A model generated the notes under the pieces. The model ran no database searches and was not told where the DNA came from. It saw only the letters and a list, made by a program, of their open reading frames with translations. Made by a program: the position numbers and the translations under genes. Below, piece by piece: positions 17,377 to 26,087 of a DNA stretch of 64,000 nt (its first letter is position 1; every line of letters starts with the position of its first letter). The DNA is from Pseudomonas syringae CC1557. GTDB lineage: Bacteria; Pseudomonadota; Gammaproteobacteria; Pseudomonadales; Pseudomonadaceae. The stretch lies in NCBI RefSeq assembly GCF_000452705.1, contig NZ_CP007014.1:2728001-2792000 (forward strand), given 5' to 3'.

Positions 17377-17469
17377 CGCATTCAAACGTCCTTGAGAGGA
17401 TACGGCTCCATACACTGCGTGGGCAGCAGAGACTGGGCTGGCATCCCGGTATCAGTGATCGGCAATAAA

Positions 17470-17512
17470 CGCGTAGCATACCTAGGGTGTGGGTAAAATA
17501 CTTGTGAAAGTA
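17470..17512 (-). promoter_or_regulatory. Weak candidate promoter for the peptidase-helicase operon
   Basis: Read on the minus strand, TTCACA is followed after 18 bases by TAGGTA, about 100 bp upstream of the peptidase start, in an AT-rich patch (tatatata). The match to sigma-70 consensus is modest and no operator was found. Confidence 0.25.
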
Positions 17513-17666
17513 TATATATCTGTGCAGCGTCGCGAAGCGGTGGGGGGCTATGGCTGAGCACGTGTGGCAGGAATACCCAAGAGTTATTGCTCAAGGCTAT
17601 TATTCGATTTTCGGATGATCAGGCAAGGAATCGCATGAACGCGGCAGCACAGTTTCGCAAGATATA

Positions 17667-17873
17667 TTAGCGCAGCTCCCTGATATCGATGCCTGATACA
17701 CGCTTGAAGGCGACAAGGAGATCGGCGAAGTTAGTGGCTTTGGTACTGTTTGACGTGCGCACGATCACTGGATTGGTTCGAAGGTCGCCATTAAATTTAG
17801 TGTATATAATCTCTCGGATAAAGTTCGACTCTGCCGTGAGATTGATGGGAAGACGGTTTGGGTATTTTGATTT
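17667..17873 (-). pseudogene. C-terminal gene fragment, unassigned
   Basis: A minus-strand open stretch without start codon encodes a convincing protein tail (NLTAESNFIREIIYTKFNGD, V-I-V-R-T-S-N-S-T-K-A-T-N-F-A-D-L-L, FKRVSGIDIRELR) ending at TAA 17669-17667. An in-frame stop at 17876-17874 cuts it off. It lies just upstream of repeat copy B. The family is not recognised; it is interpreted as debris from an accessory gene. Confidence 0.35.
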
Positions 17874-17990
17874 CTATAAGGAAGTAAATGGCTGGGAGGC
17901 TTATAGAAGTCTGCGCGCGAAGACTTCCCGGTTCGCCAGAGTTTTTAAGCGTCTGAGCATGCCGTCATGCTTCTGTATGCCGATTACTGA

Positions 17991-18128
17991 CGACCCGAAT
18001 AATAAAAAGCTTGTCTCGTCCCTGTGAAGAGCTGGAGCCTGATGTATCTAGGCAGTTCCCGCCTGTATCCGTACGGTGCAGGATTGGGTAACAGGCGATA
18101 TGGCTTCTGTATGTTAACCAGAAGGTAT
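17991..18128. repeat. Composite repeat, copy B
   Basis: 17991-18060 is the reverse complement counterpart of 10508-10577 (about 85 percent identical by eye). 18082-18128 is the direct counterpart of 10587-10633. The relative orientation of the two blocks is thus flipped between copies. Confidence 0.8.
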
Positions 18129-18287
18129 ATTGGAAAAATGCTAACACAACAGATGCAGATATTAGTGATCTTCTGGGTCGGCAACTGCATCATTCTATTA
18201 CGTTAAACAGTAATTCAAGGCTGATCGGCGCGAGCGCGCTTTGAGTTAGCAACTTCACGTAAGACTCGACATTGCAAGGATGAGTCC

Positions 18288-18545
18288 ATGTCGACTTCGT
18301 AATCGACGTATTTGCCCTCGCATCGTTGGCTGGAAGGCGTCGTTCTCAATGCAGACATCTTGCTCGACGCCTTCGAACGGACGCTCTACGCGAGGAAGCC
18401 GGATTGCTCTAGTTGTCTGATTCATCACAGCGACCGAGGAGTTCAGTAGGTATCGATCTATTACATGGGGGGGCACCGAGGTTGGCAGTCCCTGTACGTT
18501 GGTGGAAGTCTCTGTATGAGCGTTATTGCCTAGGAAGGAAAACGA
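18288..18545 (+). pseudogene. Remnant of an IS3-family transposase (OrfB)
   Basis: Pieces of the DDE integrase domain are recognisable in shifting frames: V-D-F-V-I-D-V-F-A (18289-18315, with the catalytic Asp), R-I-V-G-W-K-A-S (18319-18342), I-L-L-D-A-F-E-R-T-L-Y-A-R-K-P (18357-18401), and L-I-H-H-S-D-R-G-V-Q followed by a TAG where tyrosine is expected (second catalytic Asp). At least two frameshifts and a nonsense codon make it dead. No terminal inverted repeats are evident. Apart from the repeat and the fragment at 17667, 17377-19062 has no intact gene that I can support. Confidence 0.75.
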
Positions 18546-18683
18546 GGCTACAATTGAGTCCTTCGCTAACGAAGCAGGCGAAGAAAACAGTTGGAAAACA
18601 ATGACTTAGTGCTTCAATGCATGTCTCGTTTCCCGCTCCATATATAGCGTTACAGGATTCGAATGAATGTTGTAGCGATGAAA

Positions 18684-18709
18684 TAAAGGACCTTCGGGTC
18701 TTTTTTTTC
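18684..18709 (+). terminator. Rho-independent terminator without an obvious gene
   Basis: A stem AAAGGACC/GGTCTTT (one G-T pair) with the stable TTCG tetraloop is followed by eight T residues on the plus strand. No intact plus-strand gene ends here, so it may end a small RNA or be left over from the decayed element. Confidence 0.6.
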
Positions 18710-19062
18710 GTTTCCGCGAAAACGCGTCTATTTAGAGCCATCCTCAATTTCCCCACGTCAATCCACGTGCCCGACAGGGTGCTTGAACGCGCTTGATCGG
18801 TCACTCGACTAATACGCATCGAGCAGGACCGGCTTAAATATTTCTCAAAAGCATACCGAAGTGTACATTTTAGATTGACGAGCTCTCGTTGAACGTCTAA
18901 AACTGTACTCCTTGGTACAGCTTTGATGAGGTCAGCCCTCTTGGTGTCCACACTCCTCAGCTGAACAACGTCAACGTGCATTCCCGCCCGTTAATGCTCT
19001 GCGTTGAGCACTGCCGGCGAACGTCTGAATTTAAATGACCCGATTGTTCTGGAGAGTTATGC

Positions 19063-19725
19063 ATGCGCGACCATATGAATCTGACCTGGCTGTTGCTGTC
19101 TGGGTTTCTTGTCACGGGGTGTGCCAGTCATGAACCCTCACCTTATTCAGGCGTAGGGTCTTCGCTTGAAATGCGGCCCAACCAACAGGACGGCACCGGT
19201 CGTATGCCATTTAAATATTCAACGTCAGTCAACTGGCACAAATACGACCAGATCATGCTGGAGCCAGTAGTGATTTACTCCGGAGCAGACGCGCAGTTTT
19301 CAGGCCTGGAGCGTAAGGACAAGACAGTTCTGGCCAACGACATGACGGTCAAATTTTCGGAAGCGCTGGGGCAGCATTTTCGGTTCACGGCAACTCCCGG
19401 ACAGGGGACATTGAGGATTCGTCTGACACTGACCGGGGCAGAGACCACAGTGGCGGGTTTGTCGACGTTCTCCAGATTCGATATCGGGATGGGGTCCTAC
19501 AACCTCGTCCAGGCTGCAAGGGACCGTGAAGGTACATTTACCGGGTCCGTCAGCTATGCGGTCGAGATCTACGATGCGTCCACTTCGCAACTTTTGGAGT
19601 CTTATGTGAGTCGCCAGTATCCGAAAGTCTATGACATAAGCTCCACGTTCGGGCGCCTGGCGGCGGCGCAGGCAGGCATATCCCGCGGGGCAGAGGAGTT
19701 GGTTGATATTTTGCTTTCTGATTGA
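19063..19725 (+). CDS. DUF3313 lipoprotein
   Basis: A 220-residue protein with a type II signal peptide (hydrophobic WLLLSGFLVTG then Cys20; lipobox V-T-G-C). The mature part (NWHKYDQIMLEPVVIYSG, TLRIRLTLTGAETT, YAVEIYDASTSQLLESYVSR) follows the DUF3313 family, predicted outer-membrane lipoproteins of unknown role with a fold related to curli-associated lipoproteins. GGAG sits 8 bases before the ATG at 19063, preferred over the internal ATG at 19075. The gene marks the return to ordinary chromosomal composition after the degenerate region. Confidence 0.75.
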   Translation: MRDHMNLTWLLLSGFLVTGCASHEPSPYSGVGSSLEMRPNQQDGTGRMPFKYSTSVNWHKYDQIMLEPVVIYSGADAQFSGLERKDKTVLANDMTVKFSEALGQHFRFTATPGQGTLRIRLTLTGAETTVAGLSTFSRFDIGMGSYNLVQAARDREGTFTGSVSYAVEIYDASTSQLLESYVSRQYPKVYDISSTFGRLAAAQAGISRGAEELVDILLSD

Positions 19726-19911
19726 AGTCGGGTGGTACGTCTTGATCAGATATCCATTCTTATTCCTGTTCGGCACGTTGATCTTTTCAAGTATGCATCG
19801 ATCAACATTGTTACGTTGAGTGGAGGTTATGCCTGCCCGGCTTCAAGTAAGCTTTCCTGGACGCCACTTCAAGCTGCCCATGGCTTGGAGCGCTCACTGA
19901 AGAGTGCACCT

Positions 19912-20541
19912 ATGTTTGAATTGTCGAGTTTTTTCGCAGCGTTGTGTGTCTACGTGATCGGCACCGTCAGCCCAGGGCCGGCTAATCTGGCGATTGCCAA
20001 TACTTCCCTTAATTACGGCCGTACGCCGGGCCTTGTATTGGCGGCTGGGGTAATTTCCGGTTCGTTGTGCTGGGGGGCGATGACCGCTGCCGGGGTTTCT
20101 GCGCTGTTGATGTCCAACCCGCAGATATTGCTGTGGCTGAAAGTGCTGGGGGCCTGCTACCTGTTCTTCCTCGCCTGGAAGTCGATTCGCGGGGCTTTGT
20201 CCCCGGACGCCGCTTCGGTGTCGCGGGTAAGTGAAAAGCAGGCCCGTTACCTGGGGTTCTATCTTCAGGGCCTTGGCATTCACCTCACCAATCCCAAAGC
20301 GGCTTTCACCTGGTTCACCGTGACCACCGTTGGGCTCAGCGCCAACGCGCCTGCGTGGGCCAGCTTCATGCTGGTGGCGGGTTGCGCGCTCTTGGGATTG
20401 CTGATTTTCTGCACGTACGCGCTGGCATTTTCCGCACAGTCGGCGGAGCCGTTCTTCACCAGAACCCGCAAATCGTTCGGGCTGATTTGCGGCGTTTTCT
20501 ATTCGATCATTGCCATTGGCTTTCTCGGCTCGCTGTTCTGA
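19912..20541 (+). CDS. LysE/RhtB-family amino-acid exporter
   Basis: A 209-residue inner-membrane protein with six predicted helices and the family signature near the N-terminus (V-I-G-T-V-S-P-G-P-A-N-L-A-I-A). It also has the conserved G-I-H-L-T-N-P-K-A-A-F-T-W segment in the middle (~120-135). LysE/RhtB proteins export amino acids or derivatives (lysine, homoserine, threonine, cysteine) by proton exchange; the substrate here is unknown. The frame is open from 19732, but the ATG at 19912 (MFELSSFF) gives the normal family length. It converges with xylH, 80 bp apart. Confidence 0.9.
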   Translation: MFELSSFFAALCVYVIGTVSPGPANLAIANTSLNYGRTPGLVLAAGVISGSLCWGAMTAAGVSALLMSNPQILLWLKVLGACYLFFLAWKSIRGALSPDAASVSRVSEKQARYLGFYLQGLGIHLTNPKAAFTWFTVTTVGLSANAPAWASFMLVAGCALLGLLIFCTYALAFSAQSAEPFFTRTRKSFGLICGVFYSIIAIGFLGSLF

Positions 20542-20621
20542 ACATGCCAGGGCAGTAGTTCTGCTGCCGGGCACCTTTCCAGTGAACGTCCGGAAGAAAG
20601 GTGCGTGTGTTTCCCGTTTGT

Positions 20622-21758
20622 TCAACGCCGACCAGCTCGCGTACTCACATCCACCCACACCGCCAGCACCAGAATGCCGCCCTTGACGATCATCTGCCAG
20701 TAACTGTCGACATCGAGCATCGACATGCCGTTATCCAGGCTGGTGATCACCAGTGCGCCGAGCAGGGCACCGTAGACGGTTCCTGAGCCGCCGCGCATTG
20801 ACGTGCCGCCGATGAAGCAGGCCGCGATGGCGTCGAGTTCGCCCATGTTGCCAGCCGAGGGCGAGCCCGCCGCCAGGCGCGCGGTGTTGACCAGCCCGGC
20901 GAAGGCACACATGACCCCCATGATGCCGAAGATCCACAGTTTCACCGCTTGCACGTTGATGCCGGACAGGCGCGTGGCTTCCATATTGCTGCCGACGGCG
21001 TAAACCCGCCGGCCGAATACGGTCTGGCTGGTGACGTAACTGAACACCCCGAGCAGCACCAGCAACAACAGAACCGGAACCGGAATACCGTCGTAGCTGT
21101 TCAGGATGTAGACAAACCCGGCCAGCACGGTGCCAATCAACGCTACGCGCAACAGGTCTCGCACCATCGAGTGCGGCGCCAGACCATGCAGGGCGCGGTT
21201 ACGGCGCTGTTTCCAGGTCAGGAAAATCGTCAGCGCCATCAGCAGCAGGCCCAGTCCGGTGCCTACCGCGTGCGGCAGATAACCCTGACCCACATAGACC
21301 AGCGACGGCGATACGGGTGCAATCGTGGTGCCTCCGGTAATCCCCAGCAATACGCCACGAAACGCCAGCATGCCGCCGAGTCCGACGATGAATGAGGGAA
21401 TGCGCAGGTACGCGGTCATGTAGCCGTTTGCCAGGCCGATCATCAAACCGCACAAGGCCACCACGCTCAGATTCGCCAGCAGCGGGACGTGATAGACCAC
21501 GTCGAGAATCGCTGCCAGGCCACCCAGCAAGCCAAGCATCGAGCCGACCGACAGATCGATCTCGCCGCTGATGATCACCAGCACCATGCCGCAGGCCAGG
21601 ATTCCGGTAATGGACATCTGGCGCAACAGATTGGAGAGGTTGCGCGGGGTCAGAAACCCGCCATCGGTTTGCCAGCTGAAAAACAGCCAGATCACCGCGA
21701 TGGAAATCACCAGTGCGAGCATCTTGTAGCGGGTGAAGAACTGTTTGACCTGATTCAT
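20622..21758 (-). CDS. xylH: Xylose ABC transporter permease XylH
   Basis: A 378-residue inner-membrane permease of the CUT2 (ribose/xylose) class. It has about ten hydrophobic segments and the conserved VLVIISGEIDLSVGSMLGL (residues ~59-77), ANGYMTAYLRIPSFIVGLGG and GGTSMRGGSGTVYGALLGA blocks. It forms the channel for D-xylose with XylG as ATPase and XylF as periplasmic receptor. The ATG directly follows the xylG stop with no gap, so translation is coupled. Length matches E. coli XylH (about 393). It is the last gene of the xylFGH operon, whose order is identical to that in enteric bacteria. Confidence 0.92.
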   Translation of the reverse strand: MNQVKQFFTRYKMLALVISIAVIWLFFSWQTDGGFLTPRNLSNLLRQMSITGILACGMVLVIISGEIDLSVGSMLGLLGGLAAILDVVYHVPLLANLSVVALCGLMIGLANGYMTAYLRIPSFIVGLGGMLAFRGVLLGITGGTTIAPVSPSLVYVGQGYLPHAVGTGLGLLLMALTIFLTWKQRRNRALHGLAPHSMVRDLLRVALIGTVLAGFVYILNSYDGIPVPVLLLLVLLGVFSYVTSQTVFGRRVYAVGSNMEATRLSGINVQAVKLWIFGIMGVMCAFAGLVNTARLAAGSPSAGNMGELDAIAACFIGGTSMRGGSGTVYGALLGALVITSLDNGMSMLDVDSYWQMIVKGGILVLAVWVDVSTRAGRR

Positions 21759-23327
21759 TTACGCGGTCTTCCGCTCGTTATTGTTAGGTGTGTTATCAGG
21801 GGCGTCCGGGTGGCTGAGGGCGGCAGCAAGCACCTGTTCCTGGGTGAGTTCGTGGTTGATGAAGTCGCCGCGCAGCTGGCCTTCGCCGATCACCAGCACG
21901 CGGTCGGAAACACCCAAAACTTCGGCCAGTTCCGACGAGACCATGATGATCGAAACGCCTTCAGCGGCCAGCGCGCCCATCAGCTTGTAGATCTCGTATT
22001 TGGCGCCTACATCGACGCCTCGCGTGGGTTCATCGAGAATCAGCACGCGAGGTTTGGTCAGGAGCATCTTCGCCAGCACGGCTTTCTGCTGATTGCCTCC
22101 AGACAGGCTGGTGATCGGCAGGAACGGGCTGGCGGTCTTGAGGTGCATCCGCGAGATTTCCCGGTCGATGCTGCCCAGTTCGGCTTCGGCGTCGATGCGG
22201 GTCATATTGGCGTAATTGTCGAGAACGGCGAGAGTGATGTTCTGGCCCACACCGAGGTCCGGAATGATGCCTTGACGCTTGCGGTCTTCGGGAACCATGC
22301 ACAGTCCGGCGCTTATGGCCTTGCGCGGTGTACGCGTATCGATGAGCCGGCCGTCCAGCCATACCTCGCCGGTGTAGCGGCCCGGATAGGCACCGAACAG
22401 CGCCGAGACCAGTTCCGTACGGCCAGCACCCACCAGCCCGGCAATGCCGAGAATTTCCCCGCGTTTCAGGACAAACGAAATGTCGTCCACGCGTTTGCGT
22501 TTGGGGTTATCGACGTCGTAACAGGTGATGTGCCGTGCCTCGAAAATCACCTCGCCGACCTCGTGCGGTTCGGTGGGATACAGGTTGCTCATTTCGCGCC
22601 CGACCATCTGGGTGATGATCTTCGGGATGTCCATTTCCGTCATGGCGGTGGTGGCAATGTGTTTGCCGTCGCGGATCACCGAGATGGTGTCACACACGGC
22701 CGCCACCTCATCGAGTTTGTGCGAGATGTAGACACAGGCAACGCCTTTGGCTTTCAGGTCGCGAATAATATCCAGCAGCACCTCGATTTCCGAACGCGTC
22801 AGGGCCGAGGAGGGCTCATCAAGGATCAACAGCCGTGCCTGCTTGTTCAGCGCCTTGGCGATTTCAACCAGTTGCTGATAGCCACCGCCATACTGCGAAA
22901 CCGGCAGCGCCACGTTCATGTCGGGGACTTTGAGCTCGCGCATCAGGGCTTCGGCACGGTGGATCATGGCCGGGTAGTTCATGCGGCCGCCCGTCAGGGT
23001 CAGCTCGTGGCCCATGAAGATGTTTTCAGCCACAGAGAGGTCCGGGACCAGTGTCAGTTCCTGATGGATAATGACGATCCCGGCGGCCTCGGTTTCGCTG
23101 ATCGACTGCGCTCTCAGAGGCTGACCGTCCCAGAGAATCTCGCCCTCCCAGGTGCCATAGGGATAGACCGCCGAGAGGACTTTCATCAAGGTCGATTTTC
23201 CGGCACCGTTTTCACCGCACAACCCCACGCATTCGCCGGGTCTGACCTTGATGTCGATGCCGTTCAGAGCGTTGACGCCGCCAAAGGTTTTGATGATGCC
23301 GTTCATTTGCAGCAGATAGTCGGACAT
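21759..23327 (-). CDS. xylG: Xylose ABC transporter ATP-binding protein XylG
   Basis: A 522-residue tandem ABC ATPase. The first cassette has Walker [10 protein letters not shown] (~36-44), a Q-Y-G-G-G-Y-Q-Q signature variant and Walker B L-L-I-L-D-E-P-S. The second has a degenerate Walker A (G-L-V-G-A-G-R-T-E), the signature L-S-G-G-N-Q-Q-K and [12 protein letters not shown], the usual asymmetric pattern of CUT2 ATPases. The start at 23327 ([17 protein letters not shown]) matches family N-termini; the frame extends six codons further to a GTG. It energises xylose uptake with XylF and XylH. Confidence 0.93.
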   Translation of the reverse strand: MSDYLLQMNGIIKTFGGVNALNGIDIKVRPGECVGLCGENGAGKSTLMKVLSAVYPYGTWEGEILWDGQPLRAQSISETEAAGIVIIHQELTLVPDLSVAENIFMGHELTLTGGRMNYPAMIHRAEALMRELKVPDMNVALPVSQYGGGYQQLVEIAKALNKQARLLILDEPSSALTRSEIEVLLDIIRDLKAKGVACVYISHKLDEVAAVCDTISVIRDGKHIATTAMTEMDIPKIITQMVGREMSNLYPTEPHEVGEVIFEARHITCYDVDNPKRKRVDDISFVLKRGEILGIAGLVGAGRTELVSALFGAYPGRYTGEVWLDGRLIDTRTPRKAISAGLCMVPEDRKRQGIIPDLGVGQNITLAVLDNYANMTRIDAEAELGSIDREISRMHLKTASPFLPITSLSGGNQQKAVLAKMLLTKPRVLILDEPTRGVDVGAKYEIYKLMGALAAEGVSIIMVSSELAEVLGVSDRVLVIGEGQLRGDFINHELTQEQVLAAALSHPDAPDNTPNNNERKTA

Positions 23328-23445
23328 GGCGAATAACTCGGACACAAGCCACGGGCTGGCGCAGGCAGGACACCTGCGGGTCCGATTCAGCGGATCCCGC
23401 AGGGTAGCGCTCAGGTTCTCTGTCGATGCTGTTCAGCCCGACCGG

Positions 23446-24447
23446 TCATTTCCCGTCAATCTGTTCCTTGGTGTAAAAGCCGTCTGTGACCAGCAGGTCG
23501 AGGTTGTCTTTGGTCAATGGCGTCGGGGTCAGCAGGATGGTGTCGACCTTTTTGCTGCCATTGTCGTACTGCGAGCTGAAGGCAGGTTTTTCGCTACGCG
23601 CCAGTTGCACCGAGAGCTTGGCCGCTTCAGTGGCGATCAGCTTCAGCGGCTTGTAGACCGTCATGGTCTGCGTGCCATCTTTTACCCGCTTGATCGCGGC
23701 CAGGTCAGCGTCCTGACCCGAGATAGGCACCTTGCCCGCCAGTTGCTGCGCTGCCAGCGCCTGAATGGCGCCACCGGCTGTGGCGTCGTTGGAGGCTACG
23801 ATGCCGTCAATCTTGTTGTTATTGCGGGTCAGGGCGTTTTCCACAATGCTCAGCGCTTCGGTGGGGTTCCATTCCTTCACCCACTGTTGGCCGACAATCT
23901 TGATATCGCCCTTGTCGATGGCTGGTTGCAGCACTTTCATCTGGCCTTCGCGCAGTATCTTGGCGTTATTGTCGGTCGGCGCGCCACCGAGCAGGAAGTA
24001 ATTACCTTTGGGTGCCGCTTTGAGCACGCCACTGGCCTGCATCTCGCCGACCTTTTCGTTATCAAACGAAATGTAGGCGTCGATGTCAGCGTTGAGGATC
24101 AGCCGGTCATAGGACACGATCTTGATACCGGCCTTCTTGGCTTCGGCAACCGCGTTGGTCAGCACCGTGGCGTTGAACGGCACGATGACAATCACATCCA
24201 CGCCACGGGAAATGAGGTTCTCGATCTGCGAGATCTGCTTTTGCTCATTGGCATCAGCCGATTGCACAAACACCTTGGCGTCCATTTTTTCAGCCGCTGC
24301 AACGAAGTAATCCCGATCTCTGGACCAGCGTTCCAGACGCAGGTCATCAATCGAGAAACCAATTTTCGGGTGGGCGGCGTCAGCCATCACAGGCAGGGAC
24401 AGGAGTGCCAGAGCACTGGCGAGTAGTGTACGTTTCAGGGTGTTCAT
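23446..24447 (-). CDS. xylF: Periplasmic D-xylose-binding protein XylF
   Basis: A 333-residue periplasmic receptor with a Sec signal peptide (MNTLKRTLLASALALLSLPV, cleavage near ADA-AHPK). The mature N-terminus K-I-G-F-S-I-D-D-L-R-L-E-R-W is characteristic of xylose-binding proteins (type I periplasmic binding fold). Hinge and ligand segments (IVSYDRLILNADIDAYISFD, ASNDATAGGAIQALAA, ISGQDADLAAIKRV) are all present. AAGGACG precedes the ATG at 24447. It is the first gene of xylFGH and lies 134 bp downstream of xylA on the same strand; it may be read from the xylA promoter, its own promoter, or both. Confidence 0.93.
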   Translation of the reverse strand: MNTLKRTLLASALALLSLPVMADAAHPKIGFSIDDLRLERWSRDRDYFVAAAEKMDAKVFVQSADANEQKQISQIENLISRGVDVIVIVPFNATVLTNAVAEAKKAGIKIVSYDRLILNADIDAYISFDNEKVGEMQASGVLKAAPKGNYFLLGGAPTDNNAKILREGQMKVLQPAIDKGDIKIVGQQWVKEWNPTEALSIVENALTRNNNKIDGIVASNDATAGGAIQALAAQQLAGKVPISGQDADLAAIKRVKDGTQTMTVYKPLKLIATEAAKLSVQLARSEKPAFSSQYDNGSKKVDTILLTPTPLTKDNLDLLVTDGFYTKEQIDGK

Positions 24448-24581
24448 GAGGGTGCGTCCTTTTATTGTTGTTTGAAGACACTGGCATCCGTTGTGATGCC
24501 GATACAACTGTAGAGCGTTACCGGGTGCCGCGTGCATGGATTTGTCGTGAGAATGTCACAGCGCCCCGGCCTTGCCTTTCG

Positions 24582-25898
24582 TCAGGTGTAGATAAAGCGG
24601 TTGACCACACCTTCGAGCCATTCCTGACGGCCGCTGACCGGCTGCGGGTTCAGCTCGTGGGTGAACGCATGTTCGGCCAGCGAGGCGAGACTGAACTCAC
24701 CCGCAAGCACCGACTTGCCGAACGGCTGCTGCCACCCGGCGTAACGTTGATCCTTGAATTGTTGCAGCTTATCGTTCTGCAGCATGGCCGCAGCCCGCTC
24801 CAGTGACAGGGCGAGCACGTCCATCGCGGCAACATGGCCGTAAAACAGATCTACCTCTTCGAGGCTCTGGCGCCGGACCTTGGAATCAAAATTGTAGCCG
24901 CCATGGGTGAAGCCACCTGCCTTGAGGATTTCATAGGTGGCGAGGGTCATTTCTTCGATGCTATTGGGAAACTGGTCGGTGTCCCAACCGTTCTGCGGGT
25001 CACCACGGTTGGCGTCGATGCTGCCGAAGATGCCCAGCGAGACGGCGGTGGCGATTTCGTGATGAAAGCTGTGCCCGGCCAGCGTGGCATGGTTGGCTTC
25101 GATATTGACCTTGATCTCGTTTTCGAGACCGTACTGTTGCAGAAATCCGAAAACCGTGGCGCTGTCGTAGTCGTACTGGTGCTTGGTCGGTTCCTGGGGC
25201 TTGGGTTCGATCAGCAGATCACCTTTGAAACCGATCTTGTGCTTGTGCTCGACCACCATGCGCATGAAGCGTCCCAACTGTTCGCGCTCGTGTTTCAAAT
25301 CGGTGTTGAGCAGGGTCTCGTAACCCTCGCGACCGCCCCACAGTACGTAGTTGGCTCCTTTCAGGCGCAGGGTAGCGTTCATGGCACTGAACACCTGAGC
25401 GGCAGCGTAGGCGAACACCTCAGGGTCCGGGTTGCTGGCAGCACCTGCGGCAAAGCGCGGGTTGCTGAAGCAGTTGGCGGTGCCCCAGAGCAGTTTGATC
25501 CCGCTCTGTTCCTGGTGGCGCTCCAGGTGATCGATCATCTGCGCGAAGTTATTGCGGTACTCCTTGATTGAAGTGCCTTCCGGGGCGACATCAGTGTCGT
25601 GGAAACTGTAATAGTCGATGCCCAGCTTGGAGAAGAACTCGAACGCCGCCTCGGCCTTGCCGATTGCCACTTCCATCGGATCACCGGCACGTTGCCACGG
25701 GCGCTTGAAGGTGCCGACGCCGAACATGTCCGCACCCGGCCAGACGAACGTGTGCCAGTAGCAGGCAGCCATCCGCAGGTGCTCGCGCATGGGTTTGCCG
25801 AGGACCAGTTTGTCGGCGTCATAGTGGCGAAAGGCGAGGGGCGAGTCGCTGTCGGGGCCTTCGTAGATAACCTTGTCGACAGTGGGGAAGTACGGCAT
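24582..25898 (-). CDS. xylA: Xylose isomerase
   Basis: A 438-residue class II xylose isomerase that converts D-xylose to D-xylulose in the cytoplasm. The catalytic/metal motifs are present in order: Y-Y-S-F-H-D-T-D (His100), [23 protein letters not shown] (metal Glu and catalytic Lys), [12 protein letters not shown], and [21 protein letters not shown] lies upstream of the ATG at 25898. It is divergent from xylR with a 189-bp regulatory gap. No xylulokinase gene follows, so the next catabolic step must be encoded elsewhere. Confidence 0.97.
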   Translation of the reverse strand: MPYFPTVDKVIYEGPDSDSPLAFRHYDADKLVLGKPMREHLRMAACYWHTFVWPGADMFGVGTFKRPWQRAGDPMEVAIGKAEAAFEFFSKLGIDYYSFHDTDVAPEGTSIKEYRNNFAQMIDHLERHQEQSGIKLLWGTANCFSNPRFAAGAASNPDPEVFAYAAAQVFSAMNATLRLKGANYVLWGGREGYETLLNTDLKHEREQLGRFMRMVVEHKHKIGFKGDLLIEPKPQEPTKHQYDYDSATVFGFLQQYGLENEIKVNIEANHATLAGHSFHHEIATAVSLGIFGSIDANRGDPQNGWDTDQFPNSIEEMTLATYEILKAGGFTHGGYNFDSKVRRQSLEEVDLFYGHVAAMDVLALSLERAAAMLQNDKLQQFKDQRYAGWQQPFGKSVLAGEFSLASLAEHAFTHELNPQPVSGRQEWLEGVVNRFIYT

Positions 25899-26087
25899 GT
25901 GCGATTTCCTTATTGTTCTTGGATTGATCGTCTGTTGATCTTGGCGATGTCTCGATACTAGCAACGGCCTCATGGCTGCTGATTATGAAAATCATCAACC
26001 GGCAGTGCGATTTTGAGTATTGAGATTCGCCTTTCACGCGCCTAGTCTGTTGAAAAGCATCGCGCTTCCCGGATCGGCATAAAAACA

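Noticed and set aside
18523-18981. A 152-codon minus-strand open frame
   Set aside because: It runs through the terminator hairpin and IS3 debris and includes a poly-Lys stretch read from the T-run, so it is unlikely to be coding.
21489-23336. A 615-codon open frame on the plus strand
   Set aside because: It is antisense to xylG and the start of xylH. Its His/Arg/Gln-rich content is the usual shadow of a GC-rich gene, and xylG has all ABC motifs.
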